NCBI GenBank assembly: GCA_964531455.1
Contig: CAZHFZ010000027.1
Span: 1-49,200 of the forward strand
Source of the DNA: Ga0077527 sp964531455
Lineage (GTDB): Bacteria; Pseudomonadota; Gammaproteobacteria; Burkholderiales; SG8-41
DNA: 49,200 nt
Direction: 5' to 3'
Part shown: positions 22,830 through 31,941 of the stretch, in pieces
Position numbering within the stretch: position 1 is the stretch's first letter
Layout: every line of letters begins with the position of its first letter
Made by a program: the position numbers and the translations under genes
Notes under the pieces: model-generated
Told to the model about the DNA's origin: nothing
Database searches by the model: none
The model's input: the letters and a program-made list of their open reading frames with translations, nothing else

Positions 22830-23816
22830 ATGCAGGATCTCGACAAGCTCGTAGCCGAAGCAACGGCATTATTCTCCAGCATTGATGACGCTGATGCTCT
22901 GGAGCAGGCCAAGGCACGTTATCTTGGCAAGAGCGGCGCACTCACCGAACTCTTGAAGGGTCTCGGCAAGCTGTCGGCTGAAGAAAAGCCGGCTGCCGGC
23001 GCGCGGATCAACGTGGCCAAGCAGGCGCTTGAGCAGGCCTTGCATGAGCAACGGGAGCGTATTGCCGAGCGTGCGCTCGAGGCCAGACTCGCAGACGAGT
23101 CTGTTGACGTCTCGTTGCCGGGGCGCGGACGCGGCATGGGTGGCTTGCATCCTGTCAGCCGAACGATGGAACGCATCGAGCAATTGTTCCGTTCGATCGG
23201 TTTTGATGTCGCAGACGGCCCGGAAATAGAAACCGACTTTTACAATTTCACGGCATTGAACCAGCCGGAAAATCATCCCGCACGGTCCATGCATGACACG
23301 TTCTATCTGGCTGACGGCAAGCACCTGCTACGTACGCATACGTCGCCGATCCAGATCCGCTACATGGAAAAACACCAGCCGCCGATCCGGGTGATTGCGC
23401 CGGGCCGGGTGTACCGTGTTGATTCCGATGCAACCCACTCGCCGATGTTCCATCAGGTCGAAGGGTTATGGATCGACGAACAAATCAGCTTTGCCCACCT
23501 AAAGGGCGTGCTGGCCGATTTCTTTCGCCGCTTCTTCGAAGATGATCGTCTGCAGATCCGCTTCCGCCCATCGTTCTTTCCGTTCACCGAGCCTTCGGCT
23601 GAAATTGACATGAGCTTCGGTGATGGATGGCTGGAGGTGGGCGGCTGCGGCATGGTGCATCCCAACGTGCTGCGCAACGTGAACATCGACAGCGAGCGCT
23701 ATCAGGGATTTGCATTTGGTCTTGGTCCTGACCGCCTTACGATGCTCCGCTATGGCGTCAACGATCTGCGGTTGTTCTATGAGAACGATCTGCGTTTCCT
23801 GAAGCAGTTCGTCTGA
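22830..23816 (+). CDS. pheS: Phenylalanyl-tRNA synthetase alpha subunit
   Basis: The 328-residue subunit forms the alpha2-beta2 enzyme with PheT. It has an N-terminal helical arm (VAEATALFSSIDDADALEQAKARYLGKSG) and the class II catalytic core: HPVSRTMERIEQLFRSIGF, the RTHTSPIQIRYM segment, RVYRVDSDATHSPMFHQVEG (motif 2) and GFAFGLGPDRLTMLRYG (motif 3). Length is normal. No clear Shine-Dalgarno precedes the ATG at 22830, and a strong terminator ends 28 bases upstream. pheT follows 13 bases after its stop. Confidence 0.97.
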   Translation: MQDLDKLVAEATALFSSIDDADALEQAKARYLGKSGALTELLKGLGKLSAEEKPAAGARINVAKQALEQALHEQRERIAERALEARLADESVDVSLPGRGRGMGGLHPVSRTMERIEQLFRSIGFDVADGPEIETDFYNFTALNQPENHPARSMHDTFYLADGKHLLRTHTSPIQIRYMEKHQPPIRVIAPGRVYRVDSDATHSPMFHQVEGLWIDEQISFAHLKGVLADFFRRFFEDDRLQIRFRPSFFPFTEPSAEIDMSFGDGWLEVGGCGMVHPNVLRNVNIDSERYQGFAFGLGPDRLTMLRYGVNDLRLFYENDLRFLKQFV

Positions 23817-23829
23817 GGCGCGTTTTCCA

Positions 23830-26178
23830 ATGAAACTATCTGAACACTGGCTGCGCGAACTGGTTGATCCCGCGCTGAATACTGCGCAACTGGCTGATCT
23901 GCTGACTTTTGGCGGGATCGAAGTGGAGGCGGTAGAGCCTGCGGCGCCGGCGTTTGATCGCGTGGTTGTAGCCGAGGTGCTCAGCGTTGAAAAACATCCG
24001 CAAGCCGACCGGCTCAATGTTTGCCAGGTCAATGCGGGTACCGCCCCGTTGACCATCGTTTGCGGTGCGCCCAATGTCCGTGCCGGCATGCGGGTATGTG
24101 CGGCACTGGTGGGTGCAAAACTTCCGGGTATCGAAATCAAGCTGGCAAAAGTTCGTGGTGTCGAATCACAGGGCATGTTGTGCTCTGCCCGTGAGCTGGG
24201 GCTGAGTGAAGATGCCGCAGGCCTGCTGGAGCTTCCCGCTGCAGCGCCAATTGGCGCCAGCGTTCGTGATTTTCTCGATCTTGATGATCAGATATTCACC
24301 ACCAAGCCGACACCCAATCGCGGTGATTGCCTGAGCATCCTCGGCATGGCCCGTGAGGTTGCCGCGCTGAGCGGATCGCCGCTGCGATGGCCTATTCCGG
24401 CAACAGTGGCCTCCGCGGTCGATGCACGTATCTCCGTTAACGTCGAGGCAGCTTCTGATTGTCCACGCTACTGCGCGCGCTTAATTCGAGGGGTCAACGC
24501 GGCTGCCAGGACACCGGAGTGGATGGTGCGTCGCCTTGCCCGCAGCGGAGTCCGTTCGATCAGCGCTGTGGTTGACGTCACCAATTATGTGCTGCTGGAG
24601 ATGGGGCAGCCTCTGCATGCGTTTGATGCGGCAAAGGTGGAGGGCGGCATTCATGTGCGGCGGGCCCGAGCCAATGAAAAAATCGTTTTGCTGAACGGCA
24701 ACACACTGGATCTTTCGCCGCAGCATCTGGTCATTGCGGATAACCGGCAGCCACTGGCGCTGGCGGGCATCATGGGTGGTGAATACAGCGGCGTTACACC
24801 GGCGACCACTGACCTCATTCTCGAAAGTGCATTTTTTGTTCCTGAGGTGGTAGCCGGCAAGTCGCGTGAACTGGGGTTTGGTTCTGATTCGTCATACCGT
24901 TTTGAGCGCGGAGTTGATTTTGCGGCGACCCCGGTTGCCATGGAGCGCGCGACGCAACTGATTATCGAGTTGTGTGGTGGCCAGGCAGGTCCGGTTTGCG
25001 AATCGACCGGTGCCTTGCCATCGCGGAACAAGGTTACCTTGAGGCTGGCGAGGGCACAGCGCATCCTTGGCTTCAGCATTGACGGTAGTACTGCGCTGTC
25101 GATCCTTGAAAAGCTTGGCTGCCAACCGCAATTGGCAGGCGATGTCATTACGGTTACGCCGCCCAGCTACCGGTTCGACATGACGATTGAGGAAGATCTG
25201 ATCGAGGAACTGGCTCGTGTTTACGGGTATGCCAACATCCCTGCGCAGCAGCCACCCGCGCCGGCAGCTCTGCAACCGACTGCTGAAGCCAGGCGTACGC
25301 CGGCGATGCTGCGTCGAGCACTGGCCACGCTGGACTACCAGGAAGTCGTTACCTACAGTTTTGTGGATCACAGCTGGGAAGCGGATTTTTGTGCCAACAC
25401 CAATCCAGTGACGCTGGCCAATCCGATTGCCAGTCAGATGAGTGTGATGCGCTCCAGCCTGATCGGTGGCTTGGTTCAGGCGGTTGCATTTAATGCCAGC
25501 CACAAGCAGGGGCGAGTGCGCTTGTTCGAAGTCGGTCGTTGCTTCCTGAACAAGGATGGATTGCCACAGCCATGGCGTGTTGCTGCAATAGCCTATGGGA
25601 CTGCGGTCCCGGTGCAGTGGGGGCAGGCAGAGCGGAATATCGATTTTTTTGATATCAAAGCCGACCTCGAAGCACTGATGGCGCCGCTTGAGGTCTCGCT
25701 GCGCAGTGCACAGCACCCGGCGCTTCACCCGGGCAAGTCAGCGGTCATTTTGGTTGGTGGCGTTGAGGCTGGCTGGATCGGTGAACTGCATCCGCGCTGG
25801 CAGCGTAAACGTGATCTGGCGTCGGCCCCGGTACTGTTTGAGATTGATCTGCAGGCTTTGGAGAAGCGGATATTGCCCGCTTATCATGAAATTTCCCGAT
25901 TCCCTGCCGTTCGCCGCGATCTGGCTGCGGAATTCGATGAGAATGCCCAATATGAGGACATCAGCACCGAATTGAGGCGTAGCGGACCTGCCATTTTGCG
26001 GGACGTTACAGTCTTCGATTTATACCGGGGCGAGGGTGTGCAAAAGGGGAAAAAAAGTCTTGCATTCAGTGTGTTATTGCAGGATACTCAAAAAACCTTG
26101 ACGGACGCAGAAGCCGAAAAAGCGGTATCTGAACTGCGCCGGATTCTGCAAGAAAAGTTTAACGCGAAGCTTCGTTGA
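23830..26178 (+). CDS. pheT: Phenylalanyl-tRNA synthetase beta subunit
   Basis: The 782-residue subunit opens with MKLSEHWLRELVDPALNTAQLADLLTFGGIEVE, followed by the EMAP/OB-fold tRNA-binding domain (VLSVEKHPQADRLNVCQVN), the B3/B4 editing domain, the B5 domain and the C-terminal ferredoxin-fold anticodon-binding domain (EISRFPAVRRDLA ... FDLYRGEGVQKGKKSLAFSVLLQD). All parts of the long bacterial form are present. It ends 11 bases before ihfA, the conserved order in Beta- and Gammaproteobacteria. Confidence 0.97.
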   Translation: MKLSEHWLRELVDPALNTAQLADLLTFGGIEVEAVEPAAPAFDRVVVAEVLSVEKHPQADRLNVCQVNAGTAPLTIVCGAPNVRAGMRVCAALVGAKLPGIEIKLAKVRGVESQGMLCSARELGLSEDAAGLLELPAAAPIGASVRDFLDLDDQIFTTKPTPNRGDCLSILGMAREVAALSGSPLRWPIPATVASAVDARISVNVEAASDCPRYCARLIRGVNAAARTPEWMVRRLARSGVRSISAVVDVTNYVLLEMGQPLHAFDAAKVEGGIHVRRARANEKIVLLNGNTLDLSPQHLVIADNRQPLALAGIMGGEYSGVTPATTDLILESAFFVPEVVAGKSRELGFGSDSSYRFERGVDFAATPVAMERATQLIIELCGGQAGPVCESTGALPSRNKVTLRLARAQRILGFSIDGSTALSILEKLGCQPQLAGDVITVTPPSYRFDMTIEEDLIEELARVYGYANIPAQQPPAPAALQPTAEARRTPAMLRRALATLDYQEVVTYSFVDHSWEADFCANTNPVTLANPIASQMSVMRSSLIGGLVQAVAFNASHKQGRVRLFEVGRCFLNKDGLPQPWRVAAIAYGTAVPVQWGQAERNIDFFDIKADLEALMAPLEVSLRSAQHPALHPGKSAVILVGGVEAGWIGELHPRWQRKRDLASAPVLFEIDLQALEKRILPAYHEISRFPAVRRDLAAEFDENAQYEDISTELRRSGPAILRDVTVFDLYRGEGVQKGKKSLAFSVLLQDTQKTLTDAEAEKAVSELRRILQEKFNAKLR

Positions 26179-26189
26179 GAGGGGACAAC

Positions 26190-26498
26190 ATGACGTTAAC
26201 CAAAGCGGAACTTGCCGATCTTCTGTTTGAGAAGGTGGGTTTCAACAAGCGCGAAGCCAAGGACATGGTTGAGTCCTTCTTCGATGAAGTTCGCGCTGCA
26301 CTCGAAAATGGCCGTGGCGTCAAGCTTTCGGGCTTCGGCAACTTCCAGTTGCGTGACAAGCCCCAGCGTCCGGGCCGCAATCCCAAAACTGGCGAGGAAA
26401 TCCCGATTTCCGCTCGCCGTGTTGTGACTTTCCACGCATCACAGAAACTCAAGTCGATGGTGGAGCAGCACTTCCATGGAAGCCAGCGGAAGCCTTAA
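26190..26498 (+). CDS. ihfA: Integration host factor alpha subunit
   Basis: The 102-residue protein (MTLTKAELADLLFEKVGFNKREAK) is a DNA-bending protein of the HU/IHF family that pairs with IhfB. The DNA-contact segment around GRNPKTGEEIPISARRVVTF has the Pro-bearing arm that bends DNA. The ATG at 26190 was chosen over an in-frame TTG at 26175 because GAGAGGGGA lies just upstream of it. Its 3' end overlaps the next gene by 23 bp. Confidence 0.95.
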   Translation: MTLTKAELADLLFEKVGFNKREAKDMVESFFDEVRAALENGRGVKLSGFGNFQLRDKPQRPGRNPKTGEEIPISARRVVTFHASQKLKSMVEQHFHGSQRKP

Positions 26499-26868
26499 AG
26501 CGCAGCTTCCGCCGATCCCGGCAAAACGTTATTTCACGATCGGTGAAGTGAGCGAGTTGTGCGGTGTGAAGCCGCACGTCCTGCGTTATTGGGAGCAGGA
26601 ATTCACACAGCTTCGTCCAGTCAAACGCCGGGGTAATCGCCGCTATTATCAGCATCATGAAGTGCTGCTGATCAGGCGTATCCGCGAGCTGCTTTACGAT
26701 CAGGGCTTTACCATCAGCGGTGCCCGCAACCGCCTGGATGAGCTGGCCAATGAGCCCGCGCGCGCAGCCCGTGCGCCCGCACAGTCAACCAGCGCAGCCA
26801 AGCCCGAACCGGCTCTCGCGCAACTGCGGCAAGACCTCAAAAGCATCATCGATCAGCTCCGCGCCTGA
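26476..26868 (+). CDS. MerR-family transcriptional regulator next to ihfA
   Basis: The 130-residue protein has a MerR winged-helix DNA-binding domain (KRYFTIGEVSELCGVKPHVLRYWEQEF ... KRRGNRRYYQHHEVLLIRRIRELLYDQGFTI) in residues 18-90. A short Ala/Pro-rich linker and a C-terminal helix (ALAQLRQDLKSIIDQLRA) probably form the dimer coil. There is no effector-binding domain and no metal-binding Cys group. This gene follows ihfA in many proteobacteria and its target is not well known. It overlaps ihfA by 23 bp. Confidence 0.9.
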   Translation: MEASGSLKAQLPPIPAKRYFTIGEVSELCGVKPHVLRYWEQEFTQLRPVKRRGNRRYYQHHEVLLIRRIRELLYDQGFTISGARNRLDELANEPARAARAPAQSTSAAKPEPALAQLRQDLKSIIDQLRA

Positions 26869-26902
26869 AATCTGCTGCTTCGAGCTTGGTGTTCCTCTGT
26901 TG

Positions 26903-26908
26903 TATAAT
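26903..26908 (+). promoter_or_regulatory. -10 element of tRNA-Pro
   Basis: A perfect TATAAT lies 8 bases before the first base of tRNA-Pro. No good -35 hexamer is seen at 16-18 bases upstream (the sequence there is near TTCGAG). Confidence 0.55.
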
Positions 26909-26916
26909 CCGCGCCT

Positions 26917-26994
<78 letters not shown>

Positions 26995-27056
26995 TATTCA
27001 ATTCTGCCCGTAGTGTTTTACATGCGGAGCACATATTCCCACCGCCGGACTTGTCC

Positions 27057-27893
27057 ATGACCACGTCATTCCGTGCCGCGTGTCTGCAGATGAACAGCGG
27101 TAGCGATCTCGCCGCTAATCTGGCACAGCTCAAACAGATGGTGACCGAAGCGGCCGGCAACGGTGCGCATTTCGTTTTGTCGCCCGAGTATTGCCTGATG
27201 ATGGACAGCAGCGGCAGGGTCATGCGTGACGGTGCGCTGCCTGCCGATGGCGGAACCACACTGGCTGAATTACGGCAGTTGGCTGTTCAATTCAATGTTT
27301 GGTTTCTGGCCGGTTCGCTGACGCTGAAGACGGACGAAGAACGTATCGTCAACCGCTCTTATCTGATCTCTGCAGATGGTACTGTCGTTGCGACCTACGA
27401 CAAGATTCACATGTTTGACGTGACATTGCCCGATGGCAAAGTCATTCGCGAGTCTTCAGCTTACCGGCCCGGCGAGCAGGCGGTCATTGCCGCTACACCC
27501 TGGGGCAAGGTGGGTATGACCATTTGTTATGACGTACGCTTCCCACACCTGTATCGCGCTTTGGCACAGCAGGGCGCGGAATTTCTTTCGGTTCCGTCGT
27601 CGTTTCAACGCCAGACCGGCAAGGTGCATTGGCATACACTGCTCAAATCACGTGCGATTGAAAATGCCGCTTACGTTTTTGCGCCAGCCATGTGCGGCGA
27701 CCATCCGGGTAACCGACAGACTTATGGTCACGCGCTGATCGTGGATCCCTGGGGCGAGGTGCTTGCTGATGCCGGCGAAGAGCCGGGCATCATCTACGCT
27801 GATGTAGATCCGGCGCGAGTCACCAAAATTCGCGGCATGATGCCGTCGCTGCAGCATGATCGTCCGTATGCTGTTGCCGCCAATAAAGTATAA
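27057..27893 (+). CDS. Carbon-nitrogen hydrolase, Nit1/Nit2-type (deaminated glutathione amidase-like)
   Basis: The 278-residue protein has the nitrilase-superfamily triad: Glu in VLSPEYCLM, Lys in YDKIHMFDV and Cys in GMTICYDVRFPHLY. The segment KIHMFDVTLPDG and overall length fit the Nit1/Nit2 branch, which removes side products such as deaminated glutathione or omega-amides of keto acids. The ATG at 27057 is used because earlier in-frame codons lie inside tRNA-Pro. Its stop forms part of a repeated hairpin element shared with the thrC 3' end. It converges on the acyl-CoA dehydrogenase gene. Confidence 0.9.
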   Translation: MTTSFRAACLQMNSGSDLAANLAQLKQMVTEAAGNGAHFVLSPEYCLMMDSSGRVMRDGALPADGGTTLAELRQLAVQFNVWFLAGSLTLKTDEERIVNRSYLISADGTVVATYDKIHMFDVTLPDGKVIRESSAYRPGEQAVIAATPWGKVGMTICYDVRFPHLYRALAQQGAEFLSVPSSFQRQTGKVHWHTLLKSRAIENAAYVFAPAMCGDHPGNRQTYGHALIVDPWGEVLADAGEEPGIIYADVDPARVTKIRGMMPSLQHDRPYAVAANKV

Positions 27894-27909
27894 TAAAAAC
27901 AAATACTTA
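27886..27909. terminator. Convergent-gene hairpin element, copy 1
   Basis: AAGTAT (27886-27891) can pair with ATACTT (27903-27908) around an A-rich loop. The 24-base element differs at only two positions from the one at 45870-45893, which also lies between convergent genes. It is probably a transcription stop for the amidase gene and/or for the acyl-CoA dehydrogenase operon. Confidence 0.4.
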
Positions 27910-27945
27910 TTTTCTATTTGCGCCGATGCCACCGGCATCGTAACT

Positions 27946-29112
27946 TCAGTAAGACTTGGGCAGCCCGAGCACACGCTCTGCGATGTGGCAAAGGATCAGT
28001 TGGGAACTGACCGGCGCGATGCGCGGAATCATCGCCTCGCGGAAATAACGCTCAACGTGAAATTCTTTCGCGTAGCCCATGCCACCATGGGTCAGCACTG
28101 CAGTCTCGCAGGCTTTGAATCCGGCTTCTCCGGCGAAATATTTCGCCGCGTTGGCCTCAGCACCGCAGGGTTTACCGGCGTCGTAGAGGCTTGCGGCACG
28201 ATAAGTCAGCAACGCTGCAGCTTCGAGCTCGATCCAGCGCTGTGCGAGTGGATGCTGGATCGCCTGGTTCTGGCCGATGGGACGATCAAAGACGATTCGT
28301 TCACCGGCATATTTGGCGGCACTCTGCAGAGCGGCGCGACCCAGGCCTACGGCCTCTGCAGCGACAAGAATACGCTCGGGGTTCAGTCCGTCCAGGATAT
28401 AGCGGAATCCTTTGCCTTCTTCGCCGATTCGATCGGCAGCGGGCACACGCATGCCGTCGATGAACACCTGATTTGAGTCAACGGCCTTGCGCCCCATTTT
28501 GTCGATTTGGCGGGCCTCGAATGTGTTGCGGTCGATGTCGGCGTAAAACAGCGTCAGGCCGTCGATCGGATTTTTTGTTTCTTCAATTGGTGTCGTGCGT
28601 GCCAGCAGCAGGATCTTGTTGGCAACCTGTGCGGTGGAAATCCAGACTTTTTGGCCGGAGACTATGTAATCGTCGCCGTTACGTACGGCTTTTGTGGTCA
28701 GCCGTGTCGTGTTGAGTCCGGCACCGGGTTCGGTGACGCCGAAACAGGCCTTGTCGGTTCCGGCGATCAGCGGCGGCAGCCAGCGCGCCTTCTGCGCATC
28801 GGATGCGTAGACCACGACTGGATGCAGTCCGAAGATGTTCATGTGTACGGCGGATGCGCCGGAGAATCCAGCGCCGGAAGCGGCAATCGTTTCCATCATC
28901 AGAGCGGCTTCGGTAATGCCAAGGCCGCTGCCGCCGTATTGTTCGGGCATCGCAATGCCCAGCCATCCGTCACCGGCGATGGCAGCATGGAATTCATGCG
29001 GGAAACCGCCGTCACGGTCATGCTGCAGCCAGTAGTCCGCGGTAAACCGTGCGCAGGTGCGGGTGACCGCATCACGGATGGCGCGCTGCTCCTCCGAGAA
29101 CTCGAAATCCAT
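27946..29112 (-). CDS. Acyl-CoA dehydrogenase
   Basis: The 388-residue protein is a complete FAD-dependent acyl-CoA dehydrogenase: N-terminal helical domain (MDFEFSEEQRAIRDAV), middle beta domain (ACFGVTEPGAGLNTTRL, GQKVWISTAQVA) and C-terminal helical domain (RPIGQNQAIQHPLAQRW, THGGMGYAKEFHVERYFREAMI). It introduces an alpha-beta double bond in an acyl-CoA and passes electrons to ETF. The chain length or branched substrate cannot be read. It is the last gene of a three-gene operon, 13 bases after the CoA-transferase gene, so it probably acts on the CoA ester that enzyme makes. Confidence 0.92.
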   Translation of the reverse strand: MDFEFSEEQRAIRDAVTRTCARFTADYWLQHDRDGGFPHEFHAAIAGDGWLGIAMPEQYGGSGLGITEAALMMETIAASGAGFSGASAVHMNIFGLHPVVVYASDAQKARWLPPLIAGTDKACFGVTEPGAGLNTTRLTTKAVRNGDDYIVSGQKVWISTAQVANKILLLARTTPIEETKNPIDGLTLFYADIDRNTFEARQIDKMGRKAVDSNQVFIDGMRVPAADRIGEEGKGFRYILDGLNPERILVAAEAVGLGRAALQSAAKYAGERIVFDRPIGQNQAIQHPLAQRWIELEAAALLTYRAASLYDAGKPCGAEANAAKYFAGEAGFKACETAVLTHGGMGYAKEFHVERYFREAMIPRIAPVSSQLILCHIAERVLGLPKSY

Positions 29113-29125
29113 TTTGCTTACCTTG

Positions 29126-30328
29126 TCAGTCGGGCAGGGAAGTCACACCAGAGGCCACTAGCGCCCGTATTTCTTCATCACTGTAACCGGCAACGCGCAG
29201 CACTTCGAAACCATGTTCGCCAAGCCGCGGGGCGCCTCGTTGTGGTGCAGTAGGCGTGTGTGACCACTGTGTCGCGGCGCCAGTTGTTCGCAAACTGCCT
29301 TCGCTGGGGTGGGTCTCCTTGTGGATGAAACCAGTACTGTTCAAATGTTCATCATCGATGACAGCGTCAATCGAATTCATCGGTGCGCAGGGAATGTCGC
29401 TGTCGTTCAACGCTGAAAGCCATTCAGCAGTGCTGCGTTTAAGCATTTCGCCGGCAACGAAGGCGTTTGCCTCTGCGATTCGTGCGGAGCGGTTCTCATG
29501 AGTGTTGAACCTGGGGTCGTCGCGGAACAGGTCTTCGCGTCCGATCAGGCGGAAGAAGCTTTGCCATTGCTTGTCGTTGTACATCAGCACGCAGACGTGG
29601 CCGTCACGGGTGCGGAACGGACGGCGTTCAGGAGCGAGCACGCGCGCATAACCGGATGAGCCGAGCGCAGGTTCAAAGGTGCGGCCACCCAAATGATCAC
29701 CAAGTACCATCTGGCTCATGCACTCGAACATCGGCACTTCAACGGATTGACCTTCGCCGGTTCGTTCGCGGTGAAACAGCGCGGTGGTAACGGCATACAC
29801 CGCATGCAGACCAACAATCCGGTCGGCCAGAGTCGCCGGGATATAACGAGGATCCGGTGAACCGGCCTGCTGCGCCAGCCAGGGGATACCAGTCATGCCC
29901 TGGATCAGGTCATCATAAGCAGGGCGGGTGGCGTAAGGGCCCTGCTGGCCATAGCCATAGGCTCCAACATAAATGATCTTCGGGTTCGCCGCAGCCACAT
30001 CCGCGTAACCCAGGCGCAGTCGCTGCATGGCTTGTGGGCGGATGTTGTAGATCATGACGTCGGCAGTCGCGGCAATGCGCAGCAGCGCATCCCGGCCGGC
30101 GGCTTGCTTGAGGTCAAGCACCACACTTTTCTTGTTGCGGTTCAGGTGCATGAACATATGCCCCATGCCGCGGTTGCGCATGGGGCCGACATGGCGAACG
30201 TTGTCGCCGCCCGGGGCTTCAACCTTGATGACTTGTGCACCCAGATCGCCGAGGATCTGGGTGGCATAGGGTCCCATGACTACCGTGGTCAGGTCGATCA
30301 CGGTAGTCCCGGCGAGCGGACCGGCCAT
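29126..30328 (-). CDS. Class III CoA-transferase (CaiB/BaiF family)
   Basis: The 400-residue protein has the family opening MAGPLAGTTVIDLTTVVMGPYATQILGDLGAQVIKVE and the interlocked-dimer signatures (GRDALLRIAATADVMIYNIRP, RERTGEGQSVEVPMFECM). In formyl-CoA transferase the catalytic Asp sits in the VDVSMQD segment; here that position is Glu in VEVPMFE, as I recall for one subgroup of the family. It probably moves CoA between carboxylic acids. Its ATG shares one base with the stop of the RraA-like gene (TGATG on the minus strand), so the two are coupled. Confidence 0.9.
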   Translation of the reverse strand: MAGPLAGTTVIDLTTVVMGPYATQILGDLGAQVIKVEAPGGDNVRHVGPMRNRGMGHMFMHLNRNKKSVVLDLKQAAGRDALLRIAATADVMIYNIRPQAMQRLRLGYADVAAANPKIIYVGAYGYGQQGPYATRPAYDDLIQGMTGIPWLAQQAGSPDPRYIPATLADRIVGLHAVYAVTTALFHRERTGEGQSVEVPMFECMSQMVLGDHLGGRTFEPALGSSGYARVLAPERRPFRTRDGHVCVLMYNDKQWQSFFRLIGREDLFRDDPRFNTHENRSARIAEANAFVAGEMLKRSTAEWLSALNDSDIPCAPMNSIDAVIDDEHLNSTGFIHKETHPSEGSLRTTGAATQWSHTPTAPQRGAPRLGEHGFEVLRVAGYSDEEIRALVASGVTSLPD

Positions 30329-31023
30329 CAGCTGCGCATTTTGGGCGGGATGACGCAGCCTTTTTCGCGCAGCGTTTTATCAACCCAGCTGCGGTCCAGT
30401 TTGCCCTTGCCGCGAATGGTCTTCAGCATTGCAGCTTCTTTTTTGGCCTGATCCTGTGCCAGTGCGATGGTTTCATTGGCCATTGCCTGCGGCAGGGCCA
30501 GCAAACCGTCGTCGTCACCGATAATGATGTCTCCGGGGTTGATGACCGCGTCTCCAATGACTACCGGTACATTGATTTCTCCGGGTCCATTTTTGTAAGG
30601 TCCGCGATGGGTAACCCCGCGTGCGTAAACCGGAAATGAGGACACTGCCAGCGCATCGGCATCGCGGATGGCACCATCAATGACCATGCCTGCGGCGCCA
30701 TGGCGCTCGGCAATGGCGGACATGATTTCACCTATGATGGCCTGGGTGCAGATGCCGCCAGCATCAACCACGATAACGTCTCCTGGGCGGACGATGTCAA
30801 TGGCCTTGTGTACCATCAGGTTGTCACCAGGGCCGACCTTGACCGTCAGCGCGGTGCCGACCATGCGACCGCCGCTGTGGCAAGGCCACAAGTCGGGGCC
30901 GATGGCATGCAGCCGGTTCATGTTGTCGCTGAGATGAGCGGTGGCAATCTTGCGCAGCGTAGCAATGGTTTTTGCAGGGGGTTGCGGGGCAAAAGGCAGA
31001 ATACGGAAGCCGATGGGGGCCAT
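30328..31023 (-). CDS. RraA-like / 4-hydroxy-4-methyl-2-oxoglutarate aldolase family protein
   Basis: The 231-residue protein belongs to the RraA/HMG-aldolase family (ATAHLSDNMNRLHAIGPD, GGICTQAIIGEIMSAIAERHGAAGMVIDGAIRDADAL, DDDGLLALPQ). The DGAIRD motif holds the Arg and Asp of the metal and pyruvate site in the aldolases. The start is ATG 31023; an upstream in-frame ATG at 31104 would add 27 residues unlike the family. Placed before a CoA-transferase and an acyl-CoA dehydrogenase, it more likely serves a catabolic aldolase or decarboxylase step than RNase E inhibition. Confidence 0.85.
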   Translation of the reverse strand: MAPIGFRILPFAPQPPAKTIATLRKIATAHLSDNMNRLHAIGPDLWPCHSGGRMVGTALTVKVGPGDNLMVHKAIDIVRPGDVIVVDAGGICTQAIIGEIMSAIAERHGAAGMVIDGAIRDADALAVSSFPVYARGVTHRGPYKNGPGEINVPVVIGDAVINPGDIIIGDDDGLLALPQAMANETIALAQDQAKKEAAMLKTIRGKGKLDRSWVDKTLREKGCVIPPKMRS

Positions 31024-31133
31024 GTTCAGGTCACTGTAATGTTTAGAGGAGCGGATATCGTAGCACTGGCGCCGGACTCTGTTTGAGCGCGTGCTAAAAT
31101 CCATCTTAATATTTAGGGATATGACCTATAAGA

Positions 31134-31152
31134 CTCCGCCGGGAAGGCGGAG
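31134..31152 (+). promoter_or_regulatory. GC-rich hairpin in the surE leader
   Basis: CTCCGCC (31134-31140) pairs perfectly with GGCGGAG (31146-31152) around GGGAA. It ends 33 bases before the surE GTG. No T-run follows. It may stabilise or regulate the transcript. Confidence 0.4.
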
Positions 31153-31185
31153 CGTAGCAGACACCCCGAAACGGTAAACACCAGC

Positions 31186-31941
31186 GTGCGCATCCTGCTC
31201 AGCAACGACGATGGCTATTTCGCGCCAGGCCTGGCCGCCCTGGAGCGCGCATTGTCGCCACTGGGCAAGGTTACCGTAGTGGCGCCGGAGCGCGATCGTA
31301 GCGGAGCCAGCAACTCTCTAACTCTGGACCGGCCACTGTCGGTCAGGCAGGCGCCAAGCGGATTTTATTACGTCAATGGCACGCCGACTGATTGCGTGCA
31401 TCTGGCGGTGACCGGACTGTTGCCGGAAATGCCTGATATTGTGGTGTCCGGCATCAATGACGGCGCGAATATGGGCGACGACACGATTTATTCCGGAACC
31501 GTTGCGGCTGCAACCGAAGGTTTTCTGCTGGGTATCCCGTCAATCGCCATCTCCCTGGTATCCGGCGAACACGACCATTTCGATACGGCAGGGCGTGTTG
31601 CTGCAGAACTGGTCTTGCGTTTCGGACGCCATCGCATTGATCAGCCGGTATTGCTCAATGTAAACGTGCCCGATGTTCCCTATGATGCGCTGCGCGGACA
31701 CAAAGTTACACGCCTGGGTAAACGACACAAGGCTGAGCCGGTGGTCAAAGCCGTAAACCCCCGTGGTGACACCGTTTACTGGGTTGGTGCGGCTGGTCGG
31801 GCCCAGGATGCCGGCGAAGGAACGGATTTTCACGCTACGGCTGCACAGATGGTTTCTGTGACGCCGCTGCAGATGGACCTGACCCGCTTCGGTCAGATGG
31901 AACTGGTTGGCAACTGGCTGGAAAAGCCGCACAACGCATGA
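31186..31941 (+). CDS. surE: 5'/3'-nucleotidase SurE
   Basis: The 251-residue protein has the SurE metal site: ILLSNDDGYFAPG (Asp8, Asp9), RSGASNSLT and VSGINDGANMGDDTIYSGTVAAA. The enzyme removes phosphate from nucleoside monophosphates and is linked to stationary-phase survival. The start is a GTG (31186), with no strong Shine-Dalgarno; the MRILLSNDDG opening fits the family exactly. Its stop overlaps the pcm start (ATGA), and the order surE-pcm-nlpD is conserved in proteobacteria. Confidence 0.95.
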   Translation: MRILLSNDDGYFAPGLAALERALSPLGKVTVVAPERDRSGASNSLTLDRPLSVRQAPSGFYYVNGTPTDCVHLAVTGLLPEMPDIVVSGINDGANMGDDTIYSGTVAAATEGFLLGIPSIAISLVSGEHDHFDTAGRVAAELVLRFGRHRIDQPVLLNVNVPDVPYDALRGHKVTRLGKRHKAEPVVKAVNPRGDTVYWVGAAGRAQDAGEGTDFHATAAQMVSVTPLQMDLTRFGQMELVGNWLEKPHNA

